A DNA stretch of 39,313 nt from Chitinophagales bacterium 65-1. GTDB lineage: Bacteria > Bacteroidota > Bacteroidia > Chitinophagales > Chitinophagaceae. A program made the position numbers and the translations under genes. Below the pieces are notes generated by a model, which saw only the letters and a program-made list of their open reading frames with translations, had not been told where the DNA came from and ran no database searches. This document shows positions 1-8,052 of the stretch, piece after piece. The stretch is from contig MWYX01000023.1 in assembly GCA_002050465.1 (NCBI GenBank), forward strand, positions 1 to 39,313. The letters run 5' to 3'. Position 1 is the first letter of the stretch. Each line of letters opens with the position of its first letter.

Positions 1-110
1 GGTGATATGGCAGTATTTTGTAAGAAAGAAAACCAGGTTTTCAGAAATAGTTACAACAAAAGATAATATATAATACCAATCTGTTATTTTTGCAATGCAA
101 ATTTTAAAAC

Positions 111-317
111 ATGGAACACGAAGAAGTTGTAGATAATTCACATAAAGATTTTGCTCATAACTGGGTTCTGTCTTCAAGATTTTTATTTTACTGCCTTTTC
201 TTTTTAATTATTGCCTTTAGCTTTGGCGGTTGTTACAGCTTGTATAAACACAGGTATCATGGTACACCCGAAGTAACAGTTCCCGGCAATACTTTGTACA
301 ATCCGAAGTACAAATAA
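111..317 (+). CDS. Small single-pass membrane protein, unknown function
   Basis: This 68-residue frame is not a family I recognise. It has an acidic, His-containing N-terminus (about residues 1-17), one hydrophobic segment at about residues 23-43 that should span the membrane, and a short basic, Tyr/Pro-rich tail that ends at TAA. A TATTTTTG sequence at 85-92 resembles the Bacteroidota -7 element and lies just upstream. Codon use looks ordinary for the window, and a promoter for the tRNA genes begins right after its stop. It is probably a real small gene, but nothing in the sequence gives a role. Confidence 0.5.
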   Translation: MEHEEVVDNSHKDFAHNWVLSSRFLFYCLFFLIIAFSFGGCYSLYKHRYHGTPEVTVPGNTLYNPKYK

Positions 318-318
318 T

Positions 319-350
319 TTTGTATAAATAGCTTGTATTGATTATTTTTG
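319..350 (+). promoter_or_regulatory. Bacteroidota-type promoter for the tRNA unit
   Basis: TTTG at 319-322 (-33 element) is followed after 20 bases by TATTTTTG at 343-350, a full match to the TAnnTTTG -7 element known from this phylum. It starts 2 bases after the stop of the small membrane-protein gene and points at the tRNA-Gly and tRNA-Leu genes. Confidence 0.6.
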
Positions 351-386
351 CCGTCCGTTTTTAGTAACCATAGTTCTTATTTTTTT

Positions 387-470
387 GCGGAAGTGCTCTC
401 CCGATAATTATCGGGATGGTAGAGAATCCCGTCGTTGGCGGGACCAAGGTTTGGGGTTGGTCAAGTTCTT
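387..470 (+). pseudogene. Decayed tRNA-Gly-like copy invaded by palindromes
   Basis: The run TTCTTAT, T-tract, GCGGAAGT, GCTC at 374-398 repeats the 5' end and upstream flank of the real tRNA-Gly (465-491). TGGTAGAG at 417-424 matches the D-arm of that tRNA. Between these two blocks lies a perfect 18-bp palindrome, TCCCGATAATTATCGGGA (399-416). Where an anticodon arm would sit there is another stem, TCCCG/CGGGA (427-431 and 439-443). No 3' acceptor strand complementary to GCGGAAG follows and no normal T-arm is visible, so it should not make a tRNA. It looks like a partial tandem duplicate that later received palindromes. Confidence 0.55.
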
Positions 471-479
471 ATATTTTTT

Positions 480-552
<73 letters not shown>

Positions 553-557
553 CTTAG

Positions 558-580
558 TTCCCGCTTTGGCGGGAATTTTT
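558..580 (+). terminator. GC-rich hairpin with T-tract between two tRNA genes
   Basis: TTCCCGC (558-564) and GCGGGAA (569-575) form a perfect 7-bp stem with a TTTG loop, followed by TTTTT. It has the form of an intrinsic terminator. Because TCCCG...CGGGA palindromes recur elsewhere (399-416, 427-443, 1943-1957), it may equally be a dispersed repeat that allows partial read-through into tRNA-Leu. Confidence 0.5.
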
Positions 581-586
581 AGTGTT

Positions 587-672
587 ACCCGGGTGGTGGA
601 ATTGGTAGACACGCAGGACTTAAAATCCTGTTTGCAGTAATGCAAGTGACGGTTCAACTCCGTTCCCGGGTA
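587..672 (+). tRNA. tRNA-Leu (anticodon TAA)
   Basis: This is an 86-base class II tRNA. ACCCGGG (587-593) pairs with CCCGGGT (665-671), with discriminator A672. The anticodon stem CAGGA/TCCTG holds the loop CTTAAAA, giving anticodon TAA. A long variable arm (TTTGCAGTAATGCAAG region) and a GGTTCAACTCC T-arm follow. CCA is not encoded. Confidence 0.95.
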
Positions 673-676
673 CAAG

Positions 677-703
677 CCTCAACAGTATTTGTTGGGGTTT
701 TTT
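677..703 (+). terminator. Intrinsic terminator of the tRNA unit
   Basis: CCTCAACA pairs with TGTTGGGG (one G-T wobble) around a 5-base loop, followed by TTTTTT. It lies directly after tRNA-Leu and before the convergent metX. Confidence 0.75.
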
Positions 704-744
704 ATTCTTTTCTGATTGATTCTTGATGGAGAAATTATATTTGG

Positions 745-1761
745 TCAGTTTGTTTTCAGGAAATCACCAATAAGATTTTCAATTTGCTCAAATTCTAACA
801 AAAATCCATCGTGCCCATAATTTGAATGTATAGTTGTAAACGCTGCATCGGGAATATTATCAGCGATAAATTGTTGTTCTGTTACAGGGAAAAGAATATC
901 AGTTGTTATACCAATTACAAAGGTTTTTGCTTTAACCCTTTGCAGTGCCGATTCCAGGCTTTCCCTGTTTCGTCCTACATTATGAGAATCCATTCCCTTG
1001 CTAAGAAAATAATAACTGAATGCATTAAACCGCTTAGCTAATTTTTCTCCCTGGTAACGCTGGTAAGAAGATGTTTTAAAATTCTCAATCTTTTCCGCTG
1101 TATCTGCCTGGCTTGCATTATAAGTAATATAGTTTCTATAGGAGATAAGTGCTATACTCCTCGCCACTTTCATTCCATTAATACCAGCATTATCTTTTCT
1201 TTCTTTCCAGGTTGTATCACATTCAATGCTTAAACGCTGTGATTCATTAAAAGCAATTCCCCATGCAGAATGAACTGCATTGGTTGCAATTGGAAAAATG
1301 AATTCAAATAATTCCGCTTCCTCCACAGCCCATTCTAATAATTGTTGTCCACCCATTGAGCCTCCAATGCCAACATGAATTTTGTTTATTCCCAGAAACG
1401 GTCTCAACAGCTGATAAGCTTTAACCATATCCTTAACTGTAAAGAAAGGAAAGTCGTGATAGTAAGATTCATTCGTTTCCGGATTTATATCCAGTGGGCC
1501 AATACTACCGTAACAGCTACCCGGCATATTTACACATACAATAAAATATCTGGCCGGATCAAATAGTTTTTCGTTTCCAATTAATCCATGCCACCATTCA
1601 GTTGCATCACTATTAGCAGTAAGGGCATGAAAAATCCATACAACATTATCTTTTGTTTTATTTAACTGTCCATGGGTTGTATATGCAAGATGAAACCCAG
1701 GAAGAGTAACTCCAGATTCAAGGGTAATAATGCTATCCGATTTAAAAATGCTGTAAGCCAA
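745..1761 (-). CDS. metX: Homoserine O-acetyltransferase
   Basis: This cytoplasmic alpha/beta-hydrolase enzyme acylates homoserine to O-acetylhomoserine, the activated substrate for direct sulfhydrylation to homocysteine. The 338-residue product has the nucleophile elbow GGSMGG (about residue 132-137), the family's WWHGLIG region near the N-terminus, and late catalytic Asp and His in DILFPV and YGHDGF. Length and both ends fit the family. Upstream on the same strand lie a SAM-I riboswitch and a terminator, so expression should fall when S-adenosylmethionine is plentiful. Its natural partner is the sulfhydrylase at 36143-37312. Acetyl rather than succinyl specificity is assumed from the MetX family and cannot be read with certainty from the sequence. 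Confidence 0.93.
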   Translation of the reverse strand: MAYSIFKSDSIITLESGVTLPGFHLAYTTHGQLNKTKDNVVWIFHALTANSDATEWWHGLIGNEKLFDPARYFIVCVNMPGSCYGSIGPLDINPETNESYYHDFPFFTVKDMVKAYQLLRPFLGINKIHVGIGGSMGGQQLLEWAVEEAELFEFIFPIATNAVHSAWGIAFNESQRLSIECDTTWKERKDNAGINGMKVARSIALISYRNYITYNASQADTAEKIENFKTSSYQRYQGEKLAKRFNAFSYYFLSKGMDSHNVGRNRESLESALQRVKAKTFVIGITTDILFPVTEQQFIADNIPDAAFTTIHSNYGHDGFLLEFEQIENLIGDFLKTN

Positions 1762-1865
1762 TTTTATGTATTTATATACGGATAATTTTCCGTGGTAAAG
1801 TATTTTAATTTTTTTAGTGATGAGCTTATCAAAGAAGATGGGATAAAATTTATCCGGCAGCCACT

Positions 1866-1901
1866 AAAATAAAAAAGCTCATCTGTAGTCAGACGAGCTT
1901 T
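1866..1901 (-). terminator. Riboswitch-controlled terminator upstream of metX
   Basis: On the minus strand AAAGCTCGTCTG and CAGATGAGCTTT form a 12-bp stem (one G-T pair) with a 4-base loop, followed by a T-rich run. The 5' arm and loop contain TCTGACT (plus strand 1887-1893), which can instead pair with AGTCAGA at the 3' edge of riboswitch helix P1 (plus strand 1930-1936). That gives a 7-bp antiterminator mutually exclusive with both P1 and the terminator. Confidence 0.85.
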
Positions 1902-1934
1902 AAATATTAAAAACGATTTTATTGCTATATCTGA

Positions 1935-2046
1935 CTTATCTGTCCCGACCTTCGGGATGGAATTGGCACCTTTCATCTATTTATTTAAAAACATTGCAGG
2001 TTGTCAAGGCTTCAACGGGCCATTACCCTCTGCCTTTCTTGATAAG
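1935..2046 (-). promoter_or_regulatory. SAM-I (S-box) riboswitch
   Basis: Read on the minus strand, CTTATC (2046-2041) and GATAAG (1940-1935) form P1. Between them come the conserved S-box blocks AAGAAAGGCAGAGGG, TGGCCCG, TGAAGCC, CAACC and AAGGTGCCAATTCC, in the canonical order. The P4 helix is CCCGA/TCGGG. The aptamer binds S-adenosylmethionine. With the terminator at 1866-1901 it should shut off metX when the ligand is present. Every conserved block can be identified, so the call is firm. Confidence 0.95.
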
Positions 2047-2102
2047 TGATGTAAAGAACTGCTGTAAAAATAATACGATTATCTATTTGTGCGAAATATT
2101 TT

Positions 2103-2134
2103 TTTGGCTGATTGAACATTGATTACTTTCTTTG
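2103..2134 (+). promoter_or_regulatory. Candidate promoter of the his operon
   Basis: TTTG at 2103-2106, a 20-base spacer and TTTCTTTG at 2127-2134 fit the phylum's TTTG/TAnnTTTG promoter with one mismatch. Transcription would then start close to the leader ATG at 2143, leaving almost no 5' untranslated region. Confidence 0.35.
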
Positions 2135-2142
2135 TACTAATA

Positions 2143-2202
2143 ATGAAACAACTTCTTCACTTACATCATCATCATTTTCTGCCGCAGGGTAGGCTGTGTT
2201 GA
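2143..2202 (+). CDS. hisL: His-operon leader peptide
   Basis: The 19-residue frame reads MKQLLHLHHHHFLPQGRLC and ends in TGA. Five of its residues are His, four of them consecutive CAT codons. It is followed 24 bases later by a hairpin with a T-tract and then hisG. This is the classical layout of histidine attenuation: ribosomes stall on His codons when charged tRNA-His is scarce and prevent terminator formation. The peptide and terminator are plain in the sequence. I could not identify a convincing antiterminator pairing by eye. Confidence 0.88.
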   Translation: MKQLLHLHHHHFLPQGRLC

Positions 2203-2226
2203 TCTGTATGTGTTAAACATATTTTC

Positions 2227-2260
2227 AAAAGGGCTTACTGAAAAGTGAGCCCTTTTTATT
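2227..2260 (+). terminator. his attenuator terminator
   Basis: AGGGCTTACT and AGTGAGCCCT form a 10-bp stem (one G-T pair) with loop GAAA, followed by TTTTTATT. Its position between the His-codon leader and hisG makes it the expected attenuator. Confidence 0.85.
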
Positions 2261-2262
2261 TG

Positions 2263-2291
2263 CCCTCTAAATCTTCCTAAAAGGGAGATTT
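2263..2291 (+). repeat. Dispersed palindrome, family A copy 1 (hisG leader)
   Basis: CCCTCT, then AAATCT (2269-2274) pairing with AGATTT (2286-2291) around a TTCCTAAAAGGG core. The same consensus recurs inside hisF (8087-8111, opposite orientation) and after cysJ (32683-32715). This copy lies between the attenuator and hisG and is non-coding. Confidence 0.65.
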
Positions 2292-2349
2292 ACGAAGAAA
2301 TTAAAAGATGAAAATTTGTATTTAATTCTGAATATTAATAAGAAATGTA

Positions 2350-3201
2350 ATGCTAAAAATTGCTATTCAAAAATCGGGACGGCTTTACGAAGATTCAATA
2401 AAGCTTTTGAAAGAATGCGGTATTGAATTAAATAACGGCAATAAGCAATTGAAAACAGTTGCTTACAATTATCCTGTAGAAGTTTATTTTTTAAGGGATG
2501 ATGATATTCCGCAATACATATATGATGGGGTAGCTGATGTAGGTTTTGTAGGAGAAAATGTTCTTATTGAGAAAGGGAAAGATATTGAGATGATCTATCG
2601 GCTTGGTTTTGGAAGATGCAGGCTTAGTATTGCAGTTCCAAAAGCCATGACATACAATAACCTTAGCGATTTGGATGGATTAAAGATTGCTACTACCTAT
2701 TCTTCATTATTACAAAAGTTTCTTACAGAGAAAAATTTGAATGCAGAAATTCACGAGATAAGTGGTTCTGTTGAAATAGCCCCGGGTATTGGATTAGCTG
2801 ATGCTATTTGCGACCTGGTAAGCAGTGGAAGTACACTTTTTACCAATGGGTTAAAAGAGGTAGAAGTTCTTCTAAATTCTGAGGCCGTATTAGCTGCAAA
2901 CAAAAATTTATCTGAAGAGAATCAAGGAATTCTTGAAAAATTATTGCTGAGAATTAATGCTGTTAAAACGGCAAAGAATAATAAATATATTTTATTAAAT
3001 GCACCCAATCATCAGCTACAAAATATTGCAGCCGTATTGCCTGGTATGAAAAGCCCTACTGTTGTGCCTTTGGCAGAGGAGGGGTGGAGCAGTGTTCAAA
3101 GCGTGGTTAATGAAAATGTTTTCTGGGATGTGATAGAAAAATTGAAAGCTTTGGGTGCACAGGGGATTTTAGTTGTACCAATTGAAAAGATGATAATATA
3201 A
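2350..3201 (+). CDS. hisG: ATP phosphoribosyltransferase, long form
   Basis: This enzyme catalyses the first step of histidine synthesis, joining ATP and PRPP to give phosphoribosyl-ATP. At 283 residues it is the long HisG form, which needs no HisZ partner: a catalytic periplasmic-binding-like domain (about 1-205, starting KIAIQKSGRLYEDS) and a C-terminal regulatory domain (about 210-283) that in this family binds histidine for feedback inhibition. The phosphate-binding stretch near 'VSSGSTLFTNGL' (about residues 157-168) is present. It is the first gene of an eight-gene operon and ends 1 base before hisD. The start at ATG 2350 agrees with the family N-terminus. Control is expected through the upstream attenuator. 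Confidence 0.96.
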   Translation: MLKIAIQKSGRLYEDSIKLLKECGIELNNGNKQLKTVAYNYPVEVYFLRDDDIPQYIYDGVADVGFVGENVLIEKGKDIEMIYRLGFGRCRLSIAVPKAMTYNNLSDLDGLKIATTYSSLLQKFLTEKNLNAEIHEISGSVEIAPGIGLADAICDLVSSGSTLFTNGLKEVEVLLNSEAVLAANKNLSEENQGILEKLLLRINAVKTAKNNKYILLNAPNHQLQNIAAVLPGMKSPTVVPLAEEGWSSVQSVVNENVFWDVIEKLKALGAQGILVVPIEKMII

Positions 3202-3202
3202 T

Positions 3203-4483
3203 ATGCGAATATTTTTAAACCCTTTAAGAGAAAAGTGGAATGAAATAATTCAGCGTCCGCAGATTAATAATGCCTCGCTTAAAAAGACTGTTGCAGAGAT
3301 TCTGTATGATGTAAAGCAGAATGGCGATGGAGCAATAAAAAAATATTCGTTGCAATTTGATGGAGTAGAATTAAGCGAATTGAAAGTAGGTAAGGAAGAG
3401 ATACAGGAAGCGGTGTTAACTATAGATGATGAATTAAAAAGCGCTATCGGGCTGGCCAAAAATAATATTGAAAAGTTTCATTTATCACAAAAAGAAGAAA
3501 TCAGTATTGTTGAAACCTCTATTGGAGTAAGTTGTTGGAGAAAGTCTGTCGCAATTGAAAAGGTAGGTTTATACATTCCCGGAGGAACAGCGCCTTTGTT
3601 TTCCACTTTGCTTATGCTGGGTATTCCTGCACTGATTGCAGGTTGCAAAGAAATTATTGTTTGTACTCCAGCCGATAAAAATGGGAAGGTAAACCCTGTT
3701 ATTTTATATGTTGCTCATCTGTTGGAATTAAAAAATATTTATAAGATCGGAGGGGTACAGGCCATTGCTGCCATGGCTTATGGTACGGAAACAGTATCAC
3801 CTGTATATAAAATATTCGGACCAGGTAATCAATATGTAACTGTTGCAAAGCAAATTATCAGCGGTGAAGGTATTGCTATTGATATGCCTGCAGGCCCCAG
3901 CGAAGTTGCTGTTTATGCAGATGCAAGTTGTAACCCCTCCTTTGTAGCTTCAGATCTTTTAAGCCAGGCTGAACATGGCGGGGATAGCCATGTATTATTA
4001 GTTGCTGCTTCCCTGGAAATAGTTGATAATATTAAAGCAGAAATAGATTTGCAACTTCTTTCATTATCAAGAAAAGTTATAATTGAAAAAGTTTTAGCCA
4101 ATAGCCGGTTAATACTGATTAAAAATATTGATGATGCTTTTGAATTATTAAATGAATATGCTCCTGAGCATTTGATAATTGCTTCTGATAATGCTGAATT
4201 ATTATCACAGCAAGTAATTAATGCCGGCAGTGTGTTCCTTGAGAATTATACTCCGGAAAGTGCAGGTGATTATGCATCGGGAACCAACCATACGTTGCCA
4301 ACTAATGGATATGCAAAAGCTTACTCAGGTATATCATTGGATAGCTTTGTAAAGAAAATTACTTTTCAGCGTTTAAGTAAAGAGGGATTAAAAAATATTG
4401 GAAATACAGTAATGTCTATGGCACAAGCCGAAGGATTAGATGCACATAAAAATGCTATATCAATTCGTTTAAAAAATTTATAA
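3203..4483 (+). CDS. hisD: Histidinol dehydrogenase
   Basis: A zinc enzyme that oxidises histidinol to histidine in two NAD-dependent steps, the last of the pathway. The 426-residue length is normal. Recognisable segments are EKVGLYIPGG (near residue 120), the GPGNQYVTVAKQ nucleotide-site motif, AGPSEV, the SQAEHGGDSH zinc/active-site region and EYAPEHL. The last is followed by the conserved GDYASGTNHTLPT stretch. It starts 1 base after the hisG stop, so it is in the same transcript, and hisC starts 4 bases after its own stop. Confidence 0.97.
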   Translation: MRIFLNPLREKWNEIIQRPQINNASLKKTVAEILYDVKQNGDGAIKKYSLQFDGVELSELKVGKEEIQEAVLTIDDELKSAIGLAKNNIEKFHLSQKEEISIVETSIGVSCWRKSVAIEKVGLYIPGGTAPLFSTLLMLGIPALIAGCKEIIVCTPADKNGKVNPVILYVAHLLELKNIYKIGGVQAIAAMAYGTETVSPVYKIFGPGNQYVTVAKQIISGEGIAIDMPAGPSEVAVYADASCNPSFVASDLLSQAEHGGDSHVLLVAASLEIVDNIKAEIDLQLLSLSRKVIIEKVLANSRLILIKNIDDAFELLNEYAPEHLIIASDNAELLSQQVINAGSVFLENYTPESAGDYASGTNHTLPTNGYAKAYSGISLDSFVKKITFQRLSKEGLKNIGNTVMSMAQAEGLDAHKNAISIRLKNL

Positions 4484-4487
4484 GGCA

Positions 4488-5537
4488 ATGAATTTTGAAT
4501 TAGAGAAATTGGTAAGATGTAACATAAGCAAGTTAATCCCTTACTCATCCGCCCGCCATGAGTTTATCGGCGAAGCATCTGTATATCTTGACGCAAATGA
4601 AAACAGCTTTGGCTCTCCTCTGAAAGAAAATTTTAACCGGTATCCTGATCCGCTACAATGGCAATTAAAATTGGAATTATCAAAAATTAAAGAAGTTTCT
4701 CTGGAAAATATTTTTATTGGTAATGGCAGTGATGAGGTGATTGATCTGGCTTACAGAATATTTTGTAACCCAGGGAAGGATAATGTAATTATATGCCCGC
4801 CAACTTACGGTATGTATGAAGTAAGCGCAAATATTAATGATGTTGAAATAAAAAAAGTCATCCTTAAAGAAAATTTTCAGTTAGATGTGGATGGTATATT
4901 AAATGCAACAGATGAAAATACAAAGATCATTTTTATATGTTCTCCCAATAACCCAACAGCTAACAATATGAGCAGGAATGATATTGAGAAGCTACTTACT
5001 AATTTTGCTGGTATGGTGATCATAGATGAAGCATATATAAATTTTTCAACACAAAAAACATATATACAGGAACTCACGAGCTATGAAAATTTAATTGTAA
5101 TGCAATCACTTTCAAAAGCATGGGGATTAGCTTCATTGCGGCTGGGACTTGCTTTTGCTTCGTTGCAGGTAATTGAATTGTTCAATAAAGTAAAGCCTCC
5201 TTACAATATCAATAAGGCATCACAACAGTTTGCTATAGAAGCATTACAAAACACTTTGCAGGTAAAGGAGTGGGTAAAACAGATACTTGAACAAAGAGAA
5301 TTTCTTAAAAGACAATTATTGAACTTTTCTTTTGTAAAGAAGGTTTATGAAAGCGAAGCAAATTTTTTATTGGTAAAAGTTGAAGATGCTGGCGATTTGT
5401 ATAATTATTTAGAGGCGAATAAAATCATTGTAAGAAATAGGAGCAGAGAAGTTTTATGTGATAATTGCTTACGAATCACTGTAGGTACTCCAGAGGAAAA
5501 TCTTGAATTGATAAAAATATTAAATACATATGATTAG
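4488..5537 (+). CDS. hisC: Histidinol-phosphate aminotransferase
   Basis: A PLP-dependent fold-type I aminotransferase that converts imidazole-acetol phosphate to histidinol phosphate using glutamate. The 349 residues include NGSDEVIDL (cofactor phosphate region), SPNNPT, the PLP-stacking DEAYINF segment, and the Schiff-base lysine in [15 protein letters not shown] (about residue 210). [10 protein letters not shown] near the C-terminus carries the substrate-carboxylate Arg. The gene overlaps hisB by 8 bases, suggesting translational coupling. Confidence 0.96.
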   Translation: MNFELEKLVRCNISKLIPYSSARHEFIGEASVYLDANENSFGSPLKENFNRYPDPLQWQLKLELSKIKEVSLENIFIGNGSDEVIDLAYRIFCNPGKDNVIICPPTYGMYEVSANINDVEIKKVILKENFQLDVDGILNATDENTKIIFICSPNNPTANNMSRNDIEKLLTNFAGMVIIDEAYINFSTQKTYIQELTSYENLIVMQSLSKAWGLASLRLGLAFASLQVIELFNKVKPPYNINKASQQFAIEALQNTLQVKEWVKQILEQREFLKRQLLNFSFVKKVYESEANFLLVKVEDAGDLYNYLEANKIIVRNRSREVLCDNCLRITVGTPEENLELIKILNTYD

Positions 5538-6735
5538 TAAAGATGTAACTGGAAAAAGTGTAAATCTCAATCCTTCACCAGCTGGCGGAGGGCAGAGGGT
5601 AAAGGTTTTATTTATTGATAGGGATGGAACATTAATAAAGGAGGCGCCGCCAACTTATCAGCTTGATTCATTTCCTAAGCTTGAATTTTATCCACACATG
5701 TTTGAATACATGACAAAAATTGCAAAGGAGTTTGATTATGAATTGGTAATGGTAACCAACCAGGATGGGCTTGGCACTGGTGTTTTCCCTGAAAATACTT
5801 TTTGGCCGGTTCATGATTTTATAATGACAGCTTTGGAAAATGAAGATATTTATTTTGATAAGGTGTTTATTGATCGAACTTTTCCTCATGATAATGCGGC
5901 TACAAGAAAGCCGGGAACCGGGATGCTGTTGGCATATTTGAACAGTGAAGATTATGATATAAAAAATTCCTTTGTAATTGGTGACCGCATTACGGATGTG
6001 TTACTTGCAAAAAATCTTGGGTGTAAGGCAGTATGGCTAAACAACCATGATGATCTTGGCGCAACAGAAGTAAAGGAGACTGCAAAACAAATATCAGAAA
6101 CAATAGCCCTGGAAACAATTTACTGGAAAGACATTTATGAATTTTTAAAACTCCCTCCACGTACAATTCATCATGGAAGAAAGACCAATGAAACAAAGAT
6201 TATTATAGAATTAAATTTAGATGGAATGGGAAATGCGAATATTAAAACAGGGCTTACATTCTTCGATCATATGCTTGAACAAATTGCAAGGCATGGTAAT
6301 ATAGATCTGAATATAAGTTGCAATGGAGATCTCCATATTGATGAGCATCATACCATTGAAGATGTTGGTATTGCCTTAGGAGAATCCATGGCAAAGGCGG
6401 TAGGTGACAAGAGAGGAATAGAACGTTACGGATTTTTATTACCAATGGATGATTGCCTTGCACAGGTAGCTCTGGATTTTGGTGGAAGAAGCTGGCTGGT
6501 ATGGGATGCAGAATTTAAAAGAGAGAAAATAGGAGAGGTGCCAACTGAAATGTTCTATCATTTCTTTAAATCATTTAGTGATGCTGCAAAATGCAATCTC
6601 AATATAAAAGCAGAAGGAACAAATGAGCATCATAAAATAGAATCCATTTTTAAAGCATTTGCAAAAGCCATTAAAATGGCTGTAAAAAGGGATGTAAAAA
6701 ATAACTCACTTCCATCTACAAAAGGTATGCTGTAA
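5530..6735 (+). CDS. hisB: Bifunctional histidinol-phosphatase / imidazoleglycerol-phosphate dehydratase
   Basis: A two-domain enzyme. The N-terminal HAD phosphatase has the DxDGT nucleophile motif in [10 protein letters not shown] (residues 30-34), and its late HAD signature is GDRITDV. The C-terminal IGP dehydratase (from about residue 205) has the metal-binding [22 protein letters not shown] and, later, [14 protein letters not shown] motifs. The family normally starts only a few residues before LFIDRDG. Here the only usable ATG (5530, overlapping hisC) adds about 24 residues, of which roughly 14-23 ([10 protein letters not shown]) are encoded by a palindromic repeat at 5570-5599. Both catalytic domains are intact. 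The last base of its stop starts hisH (TAATG). Confidence 0.96.
   Translation: MISKDVTGKSVNLNPSPAGGGQRVKVLFIDRDGTLIKEAPPTYQLDSFPKLEFYPHMFEYMTKIAKEFDYELVMVTNQDGLGTGVFPENTFWPVHDFIMTALENEDIYFDKVFIDRTFPHDNAATRKPGTGMLLAYLNSEDYDIKNSFVIGDRITDVLLAKNLGCKAVWLNNHDDLGATEVKETAKQISETIALETIYWKDIYEFLKLPPRTIHHGRKTNETKIIIELNLDGMGNANIKTGLTFFDHMLEQIARHGNIDLNISCNGDLHIDEHHTIEDVGIALGESMAKAVGDKRGIERYGFLLPMDDCLAQVALDFGGRSWLVWDAEFKREKIGEVPTEMFYHFFKSFSDAAKCNLNIKAEGTNEHHKIESIFKAFAKAIKMAVKRDVKNNSLPSTKGML
5570..5599 (+). repeat. Palindromic repeat inside hisB
   Basis: CCTTCACCAG (5572-5581) pairs with CTGGCGGAGG (5582-5591) with one mismatch and one wobble, followed by GCAGAGGG. It is translated in frame as part of the unusual HisB N-terminal extension, directly before the first conserved residues. 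Confidence 0.6.
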
Positions 6736-7328
6736 TGGAAATTGCTATCATAAAATATAATGCTGGAAATATACAAAGCGTGCAATATGCGTTGCAGCGG
6801 GTAGGCTACAATGCTATTGTTACAGATAATCATAATGTTATCAAAAATGCTGATAAAGTAATTTTTCCCGGCGTCGGAAATGCTTATTCCGCAATGCAAA
6901 GTCTTAAAGAGAACAGGTTGGATGATGTTATCAAACAACTTACACAACCTGTTTTAGGAATATGTGTTGGCATGCAATTGTTATGTAAACATTCTGAAGA
7001 AAATAATGCAACCGGCCTGGGGATTATAGATCTTGCAGTGAAGAAATTTGTTTCTGAAGAAAGACATTTTAAGATTCCACACATAGGATGGAATAACATC
7101 TATAATGTATCATCAGCTTTATTTGACGGTGTGAAAGAAGACTCATTTGTTTACTACGTACACAGCTATTACGTTGAACATGGAATTGAAACGATAGCAA
7201 CAACGGATTACATTTTTCCTTACAGCGCCGTTATCCAAAAGAACAATTTTTACGGAGTTCAATTTCATACAGAAAAGTCTGCAGAAATTGGAGACAGAAT
7301 TTTATTAAACTTTTTAAAGATGAAATGA
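6735..7328 (+). CDS. hisH: Imidazole glycerol phosphate synthase, glutaminase subunit
   Basis: A class I glutamine amidotransferase that supplies ammonia to HisF. The 197-residue protein carries the catalytic Cys in GICVGMQLL (about residue 76) and the His/Glu pair in YGVQFHTEKS near the C-terminus, with the oxyanion-region FPGVGN early on. It begins on the last base of the hisB stop (TAATG), so translation is probably coupled. The next gene, hisA, starts 1 base after its stop. Confidence 0.96.
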   Translation: MEIAIIKYNAGNIQSVQYALQRVGYNAIVTDNHNVIKNADKVIFPGVGNAYSAMQSLKENRLDDVIKQLTQPVLGICVGMQLLCKHSEENNATGLGIIDLAVKKFVSEERHFKIPHIGWNNIYNVSSALFDGVKEDSFVYYVHSYYVEHGIETIATTDYIFPYSAVIQKNNFYGVQFHTEKSAEIGDRILLNFLKMK

Positions 7329-7329
7329 G

Positions 7330-8052
7330 GTGGAAATAATACCTGCAATAGATATTATAAACGGAAAGTGTGTAAGGCTTACTAAAGGCGATTTTACAAA
7401 GAAAAAAATTTACAATGAGAGTCCATTAGATGTTGCTAAAACTTTAGAGGATGCAGGTTTACGCCGATTGCACGTAGTAGACCTTGATGGAGCTAAAGCA
7501 GGAAACATGCGAAATTTAAGCGTACTGGAATTAATTACATCTAAAACAAAGCTGGTAATTGATTTTGGAGGGGGTATAAAAAATATTGAAGATATAAGTA
7601 ATGTTTTTAATGCAGGGGCCTCTATTATAACACTAGGAAGTGCAGCAGTAAGAAGTCCTGAAATTGTAGAAGAATGGGTACTGGAATTTGGGGCTGATAA
7701 AATTTTAATTGGTGCTGATGTGCTGGATGAAAAAGTAAAGGTTAGCGGATGGCTTGAAGATGGAGGCATAACCGTTTTGGAATTTATTGGTAAAATGCTG
7801 GCTTTAGGCGCTCAAAATATTTTTTGTACTGATATCTCTAAAGATGGTGTAATGCAGGGGCCATCTTTTGAATTGTATAAAAACATTATGAAGCAATTCC
7901 CTTTGATACATTTGATTGCGAGTGGAGGTGTAAGTTCTATTGAAGATGTAATGGGTTTAAAAAATATTGGTTGCAAAGGAGTAATCATCGGCAAAGCTAT
8001 TTATGAAGAAAAAATAACATTAAAAGAATTAGCAAGATTAGATTCAAATTAA
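7330..8052 (+). CDS. hisA: ProFAR isomerase
   Basis: A TIM-barrel Amadori isomerase that converts ProFAR to PRFAR. The 240 residues begin [16 protein letters not shown], with the catalytic Asp near residue 8. They contain the family phosphate-binding segments DFGGGIK and ASGGVSS and the second catalytic Asp in TDISKDG. The start codon is GTG at 7330. No in-frame ATG precedes it, and GTG gives exactly the family N-terminus. Its TAA stop overlaps the ATG of hisF by one base. Confidence 0.95.
   Translation: MEIIPAIDIINGKCVRLTKGDFTKKKIYNESPLDVAKTLEDAGLRRLHVVDLDGAKAGNMRNLSVLELITSKTKLVIDFGGGIKNIEDISNVFNAGASIITLGSAAVRSPEIVEEWVLEFGADKILIGADVLDEKVKVSGWLEDGGITVLEFIGKMLALGAQNIFCTDISKDGVMQGPSFELYKNIMKQFPLIHLIASGGVSSIEDVMGLKNIGCKGVIIGKAIYEEKITLKELARLDSN

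Noticed and set aside
1-66. A C-terminal coding fragment entering from the left edge
   Set aside because: Two plus-strand frames are open from base 1 (stopping at about 66 and 74), and neither has recognisable sequence, so a gene cannot be chosen.
1764-1976. A minus-strand 70-residue reading frame before metX
   Set aside because: It lies within the SAM-I riboswitch and its terminator, which fully explain the sequence.
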